From NCBI RefSeq assembly GCF_008634025.1, contig NZ_PDCM01000002.1, positions 1,798,001-1,862,000 of the forward strand: a stretch of 64,000 bases of DNA. Reading direction: 5' to 3'. This DNA comes from Streptomyces albofaciens JCM 4342. Lineage in GTDB: Bacteria; Actinomycetota; Actinomycetes; Streptomycetales; Streptomycetaceae. Made by a program: the position numbers and the translations under genes. This document shows positions 1 to 9,345 of the stretch, in pieces (the first letter of the stretch is position 1; the number at the start of each line of letters is the position of its first letter). The notes under the pieces were generated by a model. The model saw only the letters and a list, made by a program, of their open reading frames with translations. It was not told the origin of the DNA and searched no databases.

Positions 1-786
1 GGTCTGGGCGGGCGTGACGCCGCGGCGCCGCGCGACCCTGCGCACGCCGTCGAGCAGGCGCAGGTTGGCCGCGAAGTTCTCCTCCTGGAAGCGGGGGTTG
101 ACGCGCCGGTAGTCGCCGTCCGGCAGGTCCCGCGCGGAACCGAACCGGCCCGCCAGGAAGCCCCGTCCGAGCGGGGCGTAGGCGATGAGCGCGATGTCCT
201 CGCGGGCGGTGAACGGCAGCAGTTCCGCCGTCGCCTCGCGCGTCCACAGCGACAGCTCCGCCTGGACGGCGGCCACCGGGTGCACGCGCTGCGCCGTGCG
301 TACCTGCTCGACGGTCACGTCGGAGAGACCGAGCATCCTGGCCTTGCCCGCCCGCACGGCCTCGGCCATGGCGCCCCAGGTCTCCTCCAGCGGCACCTCG
401 GGGTCGACGCGGTGCAGCTGGTACAGGTCCACGTGGTCGGTGCGCAGGCGGCGCAGGCTGGCGTCGATCGCGGCGCGGATGTGCTCCGGCCTGCCGTTCC
501 GGCGCAACCGTGTCTCCCCCGCCACGAACCCCGCCTTGGTCGCCAGGAACGCCTTCCCGCGGCGGTCGGCGAGCGCCCGGCCCACCAACTCCTCGTTGGT
601 GTACGGGCCGTAGACGTCCGCGGTGTCGATCAGATCGACGCCGAGGTCCAGGGCACGGTGCAGCACGGCGACCGAGGCGTCGTCGTCCCGGCCGCCGGGG
701 TCGTAGGCGTACGACATGCCCATGCAACCCAGTCCGACGGCGCCCACCGAAGTGCCGTCCGGGCCGATCCCCAGGGTGCGCAACAC
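1..786 (-). CDS. Aldo/keto reductase, C-terminus beyond the window
   Basis: NADPH-dependent aldo/keto reductase of the TIM-barrel AKR superfamily, probably cytosolic; substrate unknown. The start is a GTG (786) preceded by GAGGAG. About 262 codons are visible and the reading frame runs off the left edge. The AKR tetrad is present: D54 and Y59 in IDTADVYGPYTNEELVG, K84 in LATKAGF and H125 in LYQLHRVDP. The GLGCMGMS segment near residue 18 is typical of the family of stand-alone soluble AKRs similar to YhdN and pyridoxal reductase. It lies downstream of a kinase-like gene on the same strand with a 90-base gap, so cotranscription is possible but not shown. Confidence 0.9.
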   Translation of the reverse strand, partial: MLRTLGIGPDGTSVGAVGLGCMGMSYAYDPGGRDDDASVAVLHRALDLGVDLIDTADVYGPYTNEELVGRALADRRGKAFLATKAGFVAGETRLRRNGRPEHIRAAIDASLRRLRTDHVDLYQLHRVDPEVPLEETWGAMAEAVRAGKARMLGLSDVTVEQVRTAQRVHPVAAVQAELSLWTREATAELLPFTAREDIALIAYAPLGRGFLAGRFGSARDLPDGDYRRVNPRFQEENFAANLRLLDGVRRVARRRGVTPAQT

Positions 787-876
787 GGTCTCCTCGCTCG
801 GATGTCGGATGTGGTGCGGGCCGGGCCGGCGGGCCCGGGGCGTCGCCCCGTGGCGGTCCGCCGGCCCGGTCCCGGG

Positions 877-1452
877 TCAGGAAACGGCGCCGTCGGTCCA
901 GGCCCTCTTCAGGATCTCGTCGACCGTCTCCTCGACGGTCTGCTCCGAGGTGTCCAGCCACAGCCCGATGCGGGGCGTGCTGTCCCGGAGCACCTGGTCC
1001 AGGTCCTTGGGCTGCCAGTCGGGCCCGTAACCGGTCTTGGCGCGCTTCTCCTCGCGCCGCGCCACGGCCTCGGGGTCGGGCGCCAGCACGACGACGGCCA
1101 GCGGGCGGCTCTTGATCAGCTCGGTGATCTCCGCCAGGTACTCGCCGATCAGGATGTCCTGCACGATGGCGGTGAACCCGGCCTCGACATAGGCGTCGGC
1201 GCAAGCCGCCGCCAGCCGGTGCCGGAGCCGGAGCTGTGCGACGGCCTCCGGCGGGGCCTCGGCGGTCATGTGCTCCTGGCCGTTGACGATCATGCGGCGG
1301 AAGGTGTCGCCCCGCACGTGCGCCGAGCGCGGCAGGCGCTCGGCGAGGGCCTGCGCGACGGTGGACTTGCCCGCGGCCGAGATGCCCGAGATGACGATGA
1401 CCCCGGGGGCCCCGTCGGGGGCGGTGGCGGCGGAGGCGGCGGTGTCGGTCAT
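877..1452 (-). CDS. P-loop kinase-like AAA protein (chloramphenicol phosphotransferase-like fold)
   Basis: Small soluble nucleotide-binding protein of 191 residues. A Walker A loop GISAAGKST occupies residues 23-31, followed by an arginine- and aspartate-rich helix (HVRGDTFRRM) and a C-terminal region ending in a lid-like EKRAKTGYGP. This is the layout of small-molecule kinases of the zeta-toxin/chloramphenicol phosphotransferase group; the substrate cannot be told. The ATG at 1452 is chosen over a start 60 bases upstream because AAAGGA lies about 10 bases before it and the extra residues look like untranslated leader. It follows a methyltransferase on the same strand with a 72-base gap. There is no toxin-antitoxin partner beside it. 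Confidence 0.75.
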   Translation of the reverse strand: MTDTAASAATAPDGAPGVIVISGISAAGKSTVAQALAERLPRSAHVRGDTFRRMIVNGQEHMTAEAPPEAVAQLRLRHRLAAACADAYVEAGFTAIVQDILIGEYLAEITELIKSRPLAVVVLAPDPEAVARREEKRAKTGYGPDWQPKDLDQVLRDSTPRIGLWLDTSEQTVEETVDEILKRAWTDGAVS

Positions 1453-1524
1453 GAAGAGGTGCGTTCCTTTCTCAACACAGAATTCGGGCGCCCGGATCCG
1501 GCGCCCGTACACGTCCGGCCGCGC

Positions 1525-2406
1525 TCAGGCGCGTTCGAGAACCAGGAGGTCCATCGAGGCCGGACGTCGCGCCGAAACGCCCCAGGTCCCCGGGCGCGGG
1601 TCTCGGCGCATGCGCAGACCGTGTCGCGCGGCCACCGACAGGATGTGGTCCAGCCGGTACGCGATGGCGTACGTGGGCTCCTCCTCGGAGTGCACGTAGT
1701 AGTCGCCGTGATCATGCGTGAATTCGAAGGCGGTCGCGCCGCGTGCGATGTTCGCGGCGACCGCGTCGTCCACCAGGTAGGCGGTGGCGAAGCACTGTCC
1801 GCCGGGCCGGAGCACCCGCGCGGACTCCGCGAGGTAGTTCTCCATCTCGGCCGGGCGCAGATGGCTGATCAGCCCGATCAGCGCGGCGAGGTCGAAGGCC
1901 GCGTCATCGGCGGGAAACCGGAAGTCGGCCGAGGAGAGCGTGCCCTCCGGGTTGTAGATCTCCTGGTGGATGTCGACGTGCGCGAAGCGGAAGTTGGGGT
2001 GGCGCGGGGTGATGGTGCGGGCGCACCAGTCGATCGCGTGCGGCACGATGTCGAAGCCCAGGTACGAGCCCTCGGTGAGCATGTCCGTGAGCGGCACCGC
2101 GATCCGTCCCGCCCCGCACCCCGCGTCCAGTACGTCGTGCCCGGGCCCCATGCCCAGCTCGTCCCGCATGTACGCGGTGATCTCGCGCCCCACCTTGAGG
2201 AAGTCCCCGTTGCCGATGAACCGGCGGTAGCGCCGGGGCGGCAGCAGCGGGTGCTCCCGCCCGCGCGCCCGGTCCCACAGGTCCATCACCTGTAATCCGG
2301 TGTGGTAGCCCGAGCGGCGTAATCGCTCCCATCCCTTGACCGAGCGCAGCGACGAGGTGTACTTCGTCGCCCTGAGCGACTTCAACTCCGACTTGCTGCC
2401 AGGCAA
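1525..2406 (-). CDS. Class I SAM-dependent methyltransferase
   Basis: Rossmann-fold methyltransferase, 293 residues. Motif I, DVLDAGCGAG, is at residues 91-100, followed by an acidic residue after the next strand (GFDIVPHAID). The AALIGLISHL and RVLRPGGQCF segments match motifs around strands 4 and 5. The first 80 residues are basic and resemble N-terminal extensions seen on small-molecule methyltransferases. The start is TTG at 2406 with GGAGAGGGG upstream; no ATG or GTG fits better. Acceptor substrate unknown. It heads a possible three-gene minus-strand run with the kinase-like gene and aldo/keto reductase. Confidence 0.8.
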   Translation of the reverse strand: MPGSKSELKSLRATKYTSSLRSVKGWERLRRSGYHTGLQVMDLWDRARGREHPLLPPRRYRRFIGNGDFLKVGREITAYMRDELGMGPGHDVLDAGCGAGRIAVPLTDMLTEGSYLGFDIVPHAIDWCARTITPRHPNFRFAHVDIHQEIYNPEGTLSSADFRFPADDAAFDLAALIGLISHLRPAEMENYLAESARVLRPGGQCFATAYLVDDAVAANIARGATAFEFTHDHGDYYVHSEEEPTYAIAYRLDHILSVAARHGLRMRRDPRPGTWGVSARRPASMDLLVLERA

Positions 2407-3050
2407 AGGAACTGCCCCTCTCCGTGAGTGGGTGGGTGCGCGTGGCGTCTTCCCGCGGCCCCGTTTCGTGATCCCGGCCGGTGCTTCCGGATCACCCGGC
2501 GCCCCGGCGCGCGACCGCGCGGCTGTTACTCCAGGTATGCCGCAAGCATGGGTCTGGGACGTGCCAACGGCGGCTTCCGGCCCACGCGTTCAGGATGCCG
2601 ATCAGTCAAGAGATGGTCAACAGCGTAAAGGGCCGGTGGTGTCGTGAAATCGGCCCTGCGCCCGACTCACCCCAGCCGTACGGACATCGGGGAGGCGCCG
2701 GTGGCCCTTGAAGTCCCGGCACACTCGCCGCACACGGAACCGAGCGCACCACCCTCCCCGCACTGGCGCGAAGCCCACCGGTATGGCCGAACTGCGCGGG
2801 CGACGTCGTCGGCGGCGCGGTGTGACCACGGCACGGGCGCACCGGTTTCGGCCGGGACCGGCCGGTCGCCGACGCGGACGACGGGGGCCGCCGAGACAGG
2901 TGTGCACCTCCGGCGAGGCCGGCAGTTCGATGAACACCGCACGGTCCCGGGCCCGGGTGCACGGAGCACGAGCCTCTTGGTCCCGATCGGCTCAGGCGGC
3001 CAAGCCACGGCTCCCAGAGACGGGATGGGCGCACGCCCCGATCCGGCCGC
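2407..3050. other. Gene-free stretch
   Basis: About 640 bases between the methyltransferase start and the stop of the next minus-strand gene. Several open frames cross it, but they are arginine/proline/serine-rich, lack ribosome-binding sites and show no family motif, so none is called. It must contain the methyltransferase promoter, but no convincing -35/-10 pair was found. Confidence 0.4.
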
Positions 3051-3866
3051 TCACGGCCCGACCGGTGCGGTTCCGGCAGTCTGCCGAGGAAGGCGCCCGG
3101 CTGCCGATGCGGCGACGAATTCCACGCCCGCTATGTGCTCTCGTGAACGGCGGTCCAGCAACACCACGGATGCCGCTTCCCGTACCGGGTGGGGCGGGGA
3201 AGCCGTCGGCCCGGCCGGCTGTTCCACGAGGCTGGGGGCGGGTGGTGAGGCGGTATCGGCCGTGCCGGCGGCGCGCGGCGCGGAGGGTGGTGTCACGCCC
3301 GGTGCGGACAGTGCCCGTAGCAGCCGGTCCAGGCCCTTGCGGTGCCGGGCGAAGGCGCGTCGCGGTGCCCACCGGCCCCGGGCCTCCTGGCCGGACAGCG
3401 CCTCGGCCACCCCCACGTCCAGCACGACGAGGTGCAGTTCACGGCCTTGGCGTCCGGCGCTCCGGGCCAGCCATCGGCGCATCCACGGCCGGCCGCCGCA
3501 GTCGTGCACCAGCAAGGGCCCGCCGCTGCGCACCTCCCCGCGCAGCCACCGGAAGTACCTCCACCGCGCCCAGGGCCGGTACACCGCGTACGGCAGCCAG
3601 TCCGGCATCACCGCTTCACAGGCGACGTGGGTCATGCGCGGATCGATGACGGCCGCGGTCCGGGACAGACGGCGCATCAGGGTGCTCTTACCGCTGCCGG
3701 GCAATCCGGAGACCACCACCAGCGCCCGCGCAGGATACGTCAGCACCGCGGGTACGTCCTCCGCGCCCCGCAGGTCCACCACACCACGCGGCCGGACGGC
3801 CGGTCCCTGGCCCACGCTGACTGGCTTCCCCGCCTCCGTCGCACCCGCCGATGCCGAAATGCCCAC
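3051..3866 (-). CDS. AAA family ATPase / P-loop kinase-like protein
   Basis: Soluble P-loop protein, 271 residues. Walker A is GLPGSGKST at residues 54-62, in the short N-terminal strand-loop arrangement of zeta-toxin-like or gluconate-kinase-like small kinases. VHDCGGRPWMRRW near residue 120 looks like the second acidic strand, and ARRAFARHRKGLDRLL resembles an arginine-rich lid. The last 80 residues are proline/alanine-rich and not recognisable as a domain. The nominal GTG start (3866) has only a weak ribosome-binding site; a start nearer residue 40 is possible. No operon partner is evident. Confidence 0.65.
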   Translation of the reverse strand: MGISASAGATEAGKPVSVGQGPAVRPRGVVDLRGAEDVPAVLTYPARALVVVSGLPGSGKSTLMRRLSRTAAVIDPRMTHVACEAVMPDWLPYAVYRPWARWRYFRWLRGEVRSGGPLLVHDCGGRPWMRRWLARSAGRQGRELHLVVLDVGVAEALSGQEARGRWAPRRAFARHRKGLDRLLRALSAPGVTPPSAPRAAGTADTASPPAPSLVEQPAGPTASPPHPVREAASVVLLDRRSREHIAGVEFVAASAAGRLPRQTAGTAPVGP

Positions 3867-4185
3867 TACCTGACCCCTGTCGGACCCGACTGACCCCTCA
3901 CGGCAGCCACGGGCGACGGATCTTCAGGAAGACCTGTCCGTTAGCCCCACTGGGCGGAGAGACGCAGCTTGACCTCACTTCCCCGTTCACCTGCGCGGAT
4001 GCGCATGCTTCGGGCAGCGAGCACTGACTCTAACGCCCCGCTGGTCCACGGGGTCCCGCCCCTCACGCCATACGGGCGGTCATACTTCGCGGGGCCTACG
4101 AGTCCGGCCGGCGCCTGGACGCGGCGGCGGCCCTGGCCCGGAGCCGATCCGGCAGAGCTGCGGTGAGTGTCACCCCGTACCGGCC
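3867..4185. other. Intergenic region with an unassigned low-bias segment
   Basis: About 320 bases between two minus-strand genes. The part from 3940 to 4100 is visibly less GC-biased than its surroundings and stays open on the minus strand up to a stop near 3941, but the frame only joins upstream reading in an antisense-like frame of the neighbouring gene and has no start of its own. CTGACCCCT occurs twice near 3870-3900. It could be decayed mobile DNA; nothing in it was recognised. Confidence 0.3.
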
Positions 4186-4830
4186 TCAGCGCTTGAAGGC
4201 GACCGACGAGACGACGTAGACGACCGGGTGGGCCGGATTGTCGAAGTTCACCGTGATGTGCTGGCTCGGGCCCGGGTCCTCGGCCTTGATGGACGTGCCG
4301 GCCCACTGGCCGCCGCTCGCCAGATCCCAGCCGACCTTGGCGGCCTGTGCGCCGGTGATGGTGATCTCGCCGTCCTTGAGCGCTGCGCGACTGGTGCCTG
4401 CCCACTTCAGGTAGTGGTCGAGGCCCCAGGCATTGGTGCGGAACTGGACGTAGAGAGAGCTGCGGTGCCAGGCGTTGGACTCGTAGTAGTAGACCGGTGT
4501 GGAGCCGGCGGGGACCGGGACGTTGTAGATGCGCTGCTGCACCTTGGACGGGAAGTCGTTGTAGAGGCCGGTGGACGCGGCCTCCTCCTCCTTGCTCTGG
4601 CCGCTGTCGCGGCTCTGCTCGGCGGAGATGACGATGTAGCCCGCCGGGATGGCGATCAGCAGGAAGATCACCAGGGCGGTGAGCCAGCGGCGGCGCCGGC
4701 TCGGCCGGGGCTCCGCGGACGCGCCGGACGGCGGCTCCGGGCGCTCGGGCGCCTCGCGCACCGCCTGCCCCGGCTCCGGTCCCGCCGGATCGTGCTCGTC
4801 GGTCATGGGTGGGGTGTCCAGCTCCGTCAT
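4186..4830 (-). CDS. Single-pass membrane protein coupled to the ROK kinase
   Basis: 214 residues: an acidic, proline-rich cytoplasmic N-terminus (1-45), a basic RRRR stop-transfer cluster, one membrane segment at residues 49-69 and an extracellular domain of about 145 residues. The outer domain (YESNAWHRSSLYVQFRT, ITITGAQAAKVGWDLASGGQW) is not a family I recognise, though carbohydrate-binding-like beta content is plausible. Its ATG overlaps the TGA of the upstream ROK kinase by four bases (4827-4830), so translation is probably coupled. A role linked to the sugar transporter is inferred only from this position. Confidence 0.75.
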   Translation of the reverse strand: MTELDTPPMTDEHDPAGPEPGQAVREAPERPEPPSGASAEPRPSRRRRWLTALVIFLLIAIPAGYIVISAEQSRDSGQSKEEEAASTGLYNDFPSKVQQRIYNVPVPAGSTPVYYYESNAWHRSSLYVQFRTNAWGLDHYLKWAGTSRAALKDGEITITGAQAAKVGWDLASGGQWAGTSIKAEDPGPSQHITVNFDNPAHPVVYVVSSVAFKR

Positions 4831-5948
4831 CGCCGGCCCGATCGTTCGTACCGCTCATAGCGTTCCACGCGGCGACGGTTGGCGCGCCGGAAGCGGCGGG
4901 CCACCAGGCGGGCCAGGTCGGCGGCGCCGACCATACCGGCCTCCGGGCCCAGCTGCGCCTTGGCGATCCGGGCCTCGGGGCGGTAGCCGCGGCCGGTCAG
5001 GGTGCGCCGGAAGGCGTCCCGGGCCGGGCCGATCAGCAGGTCGTCGGCGGCGCTGACGCCGCCGCCGATCACGAAGCAGGAAGGATCCAGCGCGGCGGCC
5101 AGATTGGCGATGCCGACGCCCAGCCACTGGCCGATGTCCTGGAGCAGCTCGACGCACATGGCGTCGCCCTCGCGGGCCAGCTCGGTGATGAGCGGCCCGG
5201 TGATGTCGGTGACGCGGCCGCCGACCCGGTCGATGATGTTGTACGCGACCGGGGAGTCCGCGGCGGCCAGCTCGCGGGCCTCGCGGACCAGCGCGTTGCC
5301 GGAGCTGTACTGCTCCCAGCAGCCGCGGTTGCCGCAGGGGCAGCGGTGCCCGGCGGGGACCACCTGCATATGGCCGAACTCGCCGGCCACGCCGTACTTG
5401 CCGCGCTCGACCGCGCCGTTCTCCAGGATCGCGCCGCCGATGCCCGTACCGAGCGTGATCATGACGAGGTGGTCCTCGCCGCGGCCCGCGCCGAAGCGCC
5501 ACTCGGCCCAGGCGGCCGTGTTGGCGTCGTTGTCGACCATGACGGGGACCGCCAGCCGGCCCGCGAGGCGGTCCCGCAGCGGCTCGTTGCGCCAGTTCAG
5601 GTGGGGGGCGAAGAGGACGGTGCTGCGCTCGGCGTCCACCCAGCCGGCCGCGCCGATGCCCACCGCGTGCACATCGTGCCGGTCGGAGAGGTCCAGCACC
5701 AGTTCGGTGATGACGTCCTCGACGACCTTGGGGCTCTTGGACTTGTCGGGCGTCTCGGTGCGGACCTTCTCCAGGATCACGCCGTCCGCGTCGACGACGC
5801 CGGCCATCACCTTCGTCCCGCCGATGTCGATGCCGACGGTCGGCACACGGGGCGCGCTCAGGTGGGAGCGCCGCTCGCGGGTGCCCACCGTGCGCAGCAC
5901 GGTCGCTCTGGCGGATCCTCGGTGCACCCGCTCCCGGTACGTGCTCAT
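4827..5948 (-). CDS. ROK family sugar kinase (glucokinase-like)
   Basis: ATP-dependent phosphorylation of a hexose, probably glucose or a related sugar imported by the adjacent ABC transporter; cytosolic. The protein has 373 residues. An unusual basic extension of about 35 residues precedes the phosphate-binding loop IDIGGTK (40-46). VDNDAN (138-143) supplies the catalytic Asp141, EFGH is at 190-193, and the ROK zinc site CPCGNRGCWEQ includes C203, C205 and C210. There is no helix-turn-helix domain, so it is a kinase, not a ROK repressor. The ATG at 5948 is preceded by GAAGAGGTGG; frames opening further upstream have no such site. The gene is separated from the ABC ATPase by 269 bases and may have its own promoter. 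Confidence 0.93.
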   Translation of the reverse strand: MSTYRERVHRGSARATVLRTVGTRERRSHLSAPRVPTVGIDIGGTKVMAGVVDADGVILEKVRTETPDKSKSPKVVEDVITELVLDLSDRHDVHAVGIGAAGWVDAERSTVLFAPHLNWRNEPLRDRLAGRLAVPVMVDNDANTAAWAEWRFGAGRGEDHLVMITLGTGIGGAILENGAVERGKYGVAGEFGHMQVVPAGHRCPCGNRGCWEQYSSGNALVREARELAAADSPVAYNIIDRVGGRVTDITGPLITELAREGDAMCVELLQDIGQWLGVGIANLAAALDPSCFVIGGGVSAADDLLIGPARDAFRRTLTGRGYRPEARIAKAQLGPEAGMVGAADLARLVARRFRRANRRRVERYERYERSGRR

Positions 5949-6217
5949 CGACCCACCTCTTCGCCGTTGCGGTGGCGGCGGCTGCGTGCTCGCAAGAGTC
6001 GTCTCGTCCCTGCGGGTGTCGGGAGGCCGGGGCCTCGGGCGTGCATGGTCGGTGGTGCTCGTCCGGTCGCGTACGCGTCCGGACGCGCCGGGGCGGGCCC
6101 CGGGGCGCGGTGCCGTGCCGGCGGCGGTGACGTGCACGGTCCGCTGCGATTGTGCCCTACCCGCGCCACGGCGCGCATGGCGGCGCGGGCCCGGCGCAGC
6201 CCGCGCCGTCGGCCCGC

Positions 6218-7147
6218 TCAGTGCGTCGGGTGGCCGCCGAGGTGGCCGGGCTCGGGCGCCCGCGCCAGTTCGTGGCTGAGCTGTTCCAGCTCGCTGCCGC
6301 CTGCCATCTGGCGCGTCAGCTCCTCCAGGGCGATCTCCCGCTTGGTGTGGCGGCCGGCCATCGTGCCGCGCTTCAGGAGGACGAAACGGTCGCCGACCAG
6401 GTAGGCGTGGTGGGGGTTGTGGGTGATCAACACCACGCCGAGTCCGGCGTCCCGGGCGGCCGCCACGTACTTCAGCACGACGCCGGACTGCTTGACGCCG
6501 AGCGCCGCCGTCGGCTCGTCCAGGACCAGCACCTTCGCGCCGAAGTACACGGCGCGGGCGATGGCCACGCACTGCCGCTCACCGCCGGAGAGGGTGCCGA
6601 TGGGCTGGTCGACGTCGCGCAGGTCGATGCCCATGCGCAGCAGCTCGGCGCGGGTCGTCTCGCGCATCAGCTGCACGTCGAGCCGCTTGAAGGGGCCGGC
6701 GCCCTTGGTGGGCTCGGAGCCGAGGAAGAAATTGCGCCAGACCGGCATCAGGGGGACGACCGCCAGATCCTGGTAGACGGTGGCGATGCCGCGGTCCAGC
6801 GCCTCGCGGGGGGAGGACAGCCGGGCCGGTTCGCCCTCGATCGCGAAGCTGCCCCCGTCGTGCTGGTGCAGCCCCGCGATGATCTTGATGAGGGTGGACT
6901 TGCCCGCGCCGTTGTCGCCGAGCACGCAGGTGATCTCCCCGGCGTGCACCTCCAGCGAGACGCCTTCCAGGGCCTTGACGTTGCCGTAGAACTTGCTGAC
7001 GTCCGTCAGCTCGACCAGCGGCGGCGCGCCCTCGGCGGCCGCCGGCGCGTCCCGCGGCCCGTCCGTCACGACCGCCGCGTCCCGCTGTTCGTCCGCCGCG
7101 GCCACCGCGTCCCGCGTCCCGTCCGGGGTGCCCTCCGGGGTGCTCAT
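6218..7147 (-). CDS. Sugar ABC transporter ATP-binding protein (single-domain, CUT2-like)
   Basis: Energises uptake of a sugar by the adjacent permease. It has 309 residues: a low-complexity N-terminus to about residue 43, then one nucleotide-binding domain with Walker [10 protein letters not shown] (77-85), signature LSGGERQ (186-192) and Walker [13 protein letters not shown] (from 207). CUT2 ATPases usually carry two tandem domains, so this is the short FrcA-like type common in actinobacteria. The ATG at 7147 overlaps the permease stop by four bases (ATGA), arguing for coupled translation and against longer upstream starts. Confidence 0.93.
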   Translation of the reverse strand: MSTPEGTPDGTRDAVAAADEQRDAAVVTDGPRDAPAAAEGAPPLVELTDVSKFYGNVKALEGVSLEVHAGEITCVLGDNGAGKSTLIKIIAGLHQHDGGSFAIEGEPARLSSPREALDRGIATVYQDLAVVPLMPVWRNFFLGSEPTKGAGPFKRLDVQLMRETTRAELLRMGIDLRDVDQPIGTLSGGERQCVAIARAVYFGAKVLVLDEPTAALGVKQSGVVLKYVAAARDAGLGVVLITHNPHHAYLVGDRFVLLKRGTMAGRHTKREIALEELTRQMAGGSELEQLSHELARAPEPGHLGGHPTH

Positions 7148-8211
7148 TTCGTCGCCTCCGCCCGCTTGCGGACCCATGCGTTCAGGAGCGTGGCCAGCAG
7201 CAGCATCGCCCCGAGGAAGAACTTGTACCAGTCCGGGTTCCACTGGGCGTACACGATGCCCTTGCTGGCCATGCCGAAGATGAAGGCGCCGACGGCGGCG
7301 CCGATCGCCGAGCCGTAGCCGCCGGTCATCAGGCAGCCGCCGACCGCGGCCGCGATGATGTAGAGGAACTCGTTGCCGACGCCGTCACCGGACTGGATCG
7401 CGTCGTACGAGAACAGCAGGTGCTGCCCGGAGATCCAGGCCGCCAGCGCCACGCCCATGTAGAGGCCGATCTTGGTCTTGGTGACCGGGACGCCGACCGC
7501 CCGCGCGGCGTCCGCGCCGCCGCCCACCGCGAAGATCCAGTTGCCGGCGCGGGTGCGCAGCAGGATCCAGGTGGCCAGCGCGACCAGACCGATCCACCAC
7601 AGGATCGTGATCTGGATGTCCACGCCGCCGAGGCTCAGGTGGGACGCGAAGAGCGTCCGGGCCGAGTCGAAGCCCTCCATGTCGGCGATGGACTTCGTCG
7701 AGACGGTGCCGCCGATCAGCTTGGTGAAACCGAGGTTGAGGCCGGTCAGCATGAAGAACGTGCCGAGCGTGATGATGAAGCTGGGCAGCTTCGTACGGGT
7801 CAGCAGAAAGCCGTTGAAGACCCCGATGGCCAGGGTGACCAGCAAGGACACCCCGACACCCACCCAGACGTTCGCCGTCATCTGATAGCTGAACATGGAC
7901 GAGACGAGCGCCGAGCTGACGACCATGACACCGGCCGACAGGTCGAACTCGCCGCCGATCATCAGCAGCGCCACCGGCACCGCCATGATCCCGATGGTGG
8001 ACGACGCGTACAGCACGGTCGAGAGGCTGGAGGCGCGCAGGAAGGTGTCGGCGGCGAAGGAGAAGAAGAGGAAGACCGCCGCGGCGCCGACCACCGCGCC
8101 CAGCTCGGGGCGGCTCAGCAGGCGCCGCGCCGGCGACCGGCGCACCAGCCGCTCGTCCGGCCCGCCGCCTCCGGGCCCGGTGTTCTTGACGATCGTGTCA
8201 GCGGTGCTCAT
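7144..8211 (-). CDS. Sugar ABC transporter permease (BPD_transp_2 / RbsC-like)
   Basis: Integral membrane permease, 355 residues, with about ten hydrophobic segments starting near residue 38. [13 protein letters not shown] is the conserved motif of ribose/fructose/xylose CUT2 permeases, and the later [17 protein letters not shown] is also family-typical. The ATG at 8211 overlaps the substrate-binding protein's TGA by four bases. Its partners are the ATPase immediately downstream and the two lipoprotein binding proteins upstream. Sugar specificity cannot be read from sequence. Confidence 0.93.
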   Translation of the reverse strand: MSTADTIVKNTGPGGGGPDERLVRRSPARRLLSRPELGAVVGAAAVFLFFSFAADTFLRASSLSTVLYASSTIGIMAVPVALLMIGGEFDLSAGVMVVSSALVSSMFSYQMTANVWVGVGVSLLVTLAIGVFNGFLLTRTKLPSFIITLGTFFMLTGLNLGFTKLIGGTVSTKSIADMEGFDSARTLFASHLSLGGVDIQITILWWIGLVALATWILLRTRAGNWIFAVGGGADAARAVGVPVTKTKIGLYMGVALAAWISGQHLLFSYDAIQSGDGVGNEFLYIIAAAVGGCLMTGGYGSAIGAAVGAFIFGMASKGIVYAQWNPDWYKFFLGAMLLLATLLNAWVRKRAEATK

Positions 8212-9221
8212 CGGGTCCCCCGCTTCGTGTACTCCTGCAGCGCCGCGGCGTCCTTCTTGGTGATCACCTGCGGGCCGGTGAAGACCGGTTTGCCGCCGCC
8301 GAGCACATCGGCGTTGTACTTGTAGAGCCACAGCAGGTCGACGGCCTGGTAGCCCTGGAGGTACGGCTGCTGGTCGACGGCGAAGCCGAGGGAGCCGTCC
8401 TTGAGGCCGTCGGCGACCTTCGCGTTCAGGTCGAAGGTGTCGATCTCGGCGTCGCTGCCGGCCTGCTCCTTGGCCTTGACGGCGGTCGGCGCGAACGGCG
8501 CGCCCAGGGTGACGACGGAGTCGATGTCCCGGTCCGACTGGAGCTTGGCCTCGATGGTGGACTGCACGTCGGGCATGTTGGTGCCTTCCACGTACAGCTT
8601 CTGCAGCTCGCCCTTGAAGGTCTTCTTCGTGCCGTCGCAGCGCTGCTCGTGGCCGACGTTGCCCTGTTCGTGCAGGACGCACAGGGCCTTCTTGCGGCCC
8701 CGCTCGTTCAGCTCCGCGCCGACCGCCTCGCCGGCCATGGTCTCGTCCTGGCCGACGTGGGTCAGGGCGCCGAACGCCTTGGAGACCTCGGCGCCGGAGT
8801 TGACCGTGATCACCGGGATGCCGGCCTTCTCGGCCCGGGCGACCACGTCCTTCATGGCGTCCGGCTTGGCGAGGGTGACGATCAGCCCGTCCACCTTCTG
8901 GTCGATGTAGGACTGGACGAGCTGGCTCTGCCGCTGGGCCTCCTTGTCGTGCCCGTAGACGAACTTGACGTTGTCCTTGTCGGCGGCCTGCCGGGCGCCG
9001 TTCTGCACGATGTCCCAGAAGGTGTCGCCATCGCCCGAGTGGGTGACCATGGCGAAGGTCCACCTGGGGGTGTTGACGGCCGCCTTGCCGCCGGCGGTCT
9101 GGGCGGCGCGCGCTTCCTCCGCGCGCTTGCCGCCGGTGCTGCTGCATCCCGCCAGGGACGCGGCGAGCACCGCTGCCAGCAGCGCGGTCACCGCGCGTGC
9201 CCCTCTCCGAACCCTTGCCAC
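8208..9221 (-). CDS. Sugar-binding lipoprotein of ABC transporter (copy 1)
   Basis: Extracytoplasmic sugar-binding protein of the periplasmic-binding-protein/LacI fold. The start is taken as GTG 9221, with GAAGGG nine bases upstream; it gives a short basic signal peptide ending in lipobox LAGC with the lipidated Cys26. 337 residues. Signature segments are GDTFWDIVQNGA, QKVDGLIVTLAKP and GALTHVGQDE, characteristic of CUT2 binding proteins such as RbsB/FrcB. It is a close paralogue of the gene upstream over the whole mature length. The stop is inside an ATGA overlap with the permease, so this copy is the translationally coupled one. Confidence 0.92.
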   Translation of the reverse strand: MARVRRGARAVTALLAAVLAASLAGCSSTGGKRAEEARAAQTAGGKAAVNTPRWTFAMVTHSGDGDTFWDIVQNGARQAADKDNVKFVYGHDKEAQRQSQLVQSYIDQKVDGLIVTLAKPDAMKDVVARAEKAGIPVITVNSGAEVSKAFGALTHVGQDETMAGEAVGAELNERGRKKALCVLHEQGNVGHEQRCDGTKKTFKGELQKLYVEGTNMPDVQSTIEAKLQSDRDIDSVVTLGAPFAPTAVKAKEQAGSDAEIDTFDLNAKVADGLKDGSLGFAVDQQPYLQGYQAVDLLWLYKYNADVLGGGKPVFTGPQVITKKDAAALQEYTKRGTR

Positions 9222-9345
9222 GAGGTCGTGCCCTTCTCGTTGCTGTCGTTTCTGTCCCTGTGCGCCGGGGGCGCCGTGCCGGGTTTGGGCCGAAAACCAT
9301 CGGTCCCAACCGACCAAGTATCCGTTACGCCTGTTCCGAGTGGGG

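Noticed and set aside
877..1452. Zeta-toxin of a toxin-antitoxin pair
   Set aside because: Only the general P-loop kinase fold is visible; no small antitoxin gene adjoins it and flanking genes are metabolic.
280..2295. A plus-strand open frame of 671 codons
   Set aside because: Antisense to the aldo/keto reductase, kinase-like and methyltransferase genes; low-complexity V/G/R/H composition and no ribosome-binding site or motif.
6030..6180. GC-rich hairpins between the ROK kinase and ABC ATPase genes as terminators
   Set aside because: The inverted repeats near 6090-6115 contain mismatches and are no better than expected for such GC-rich DNA.
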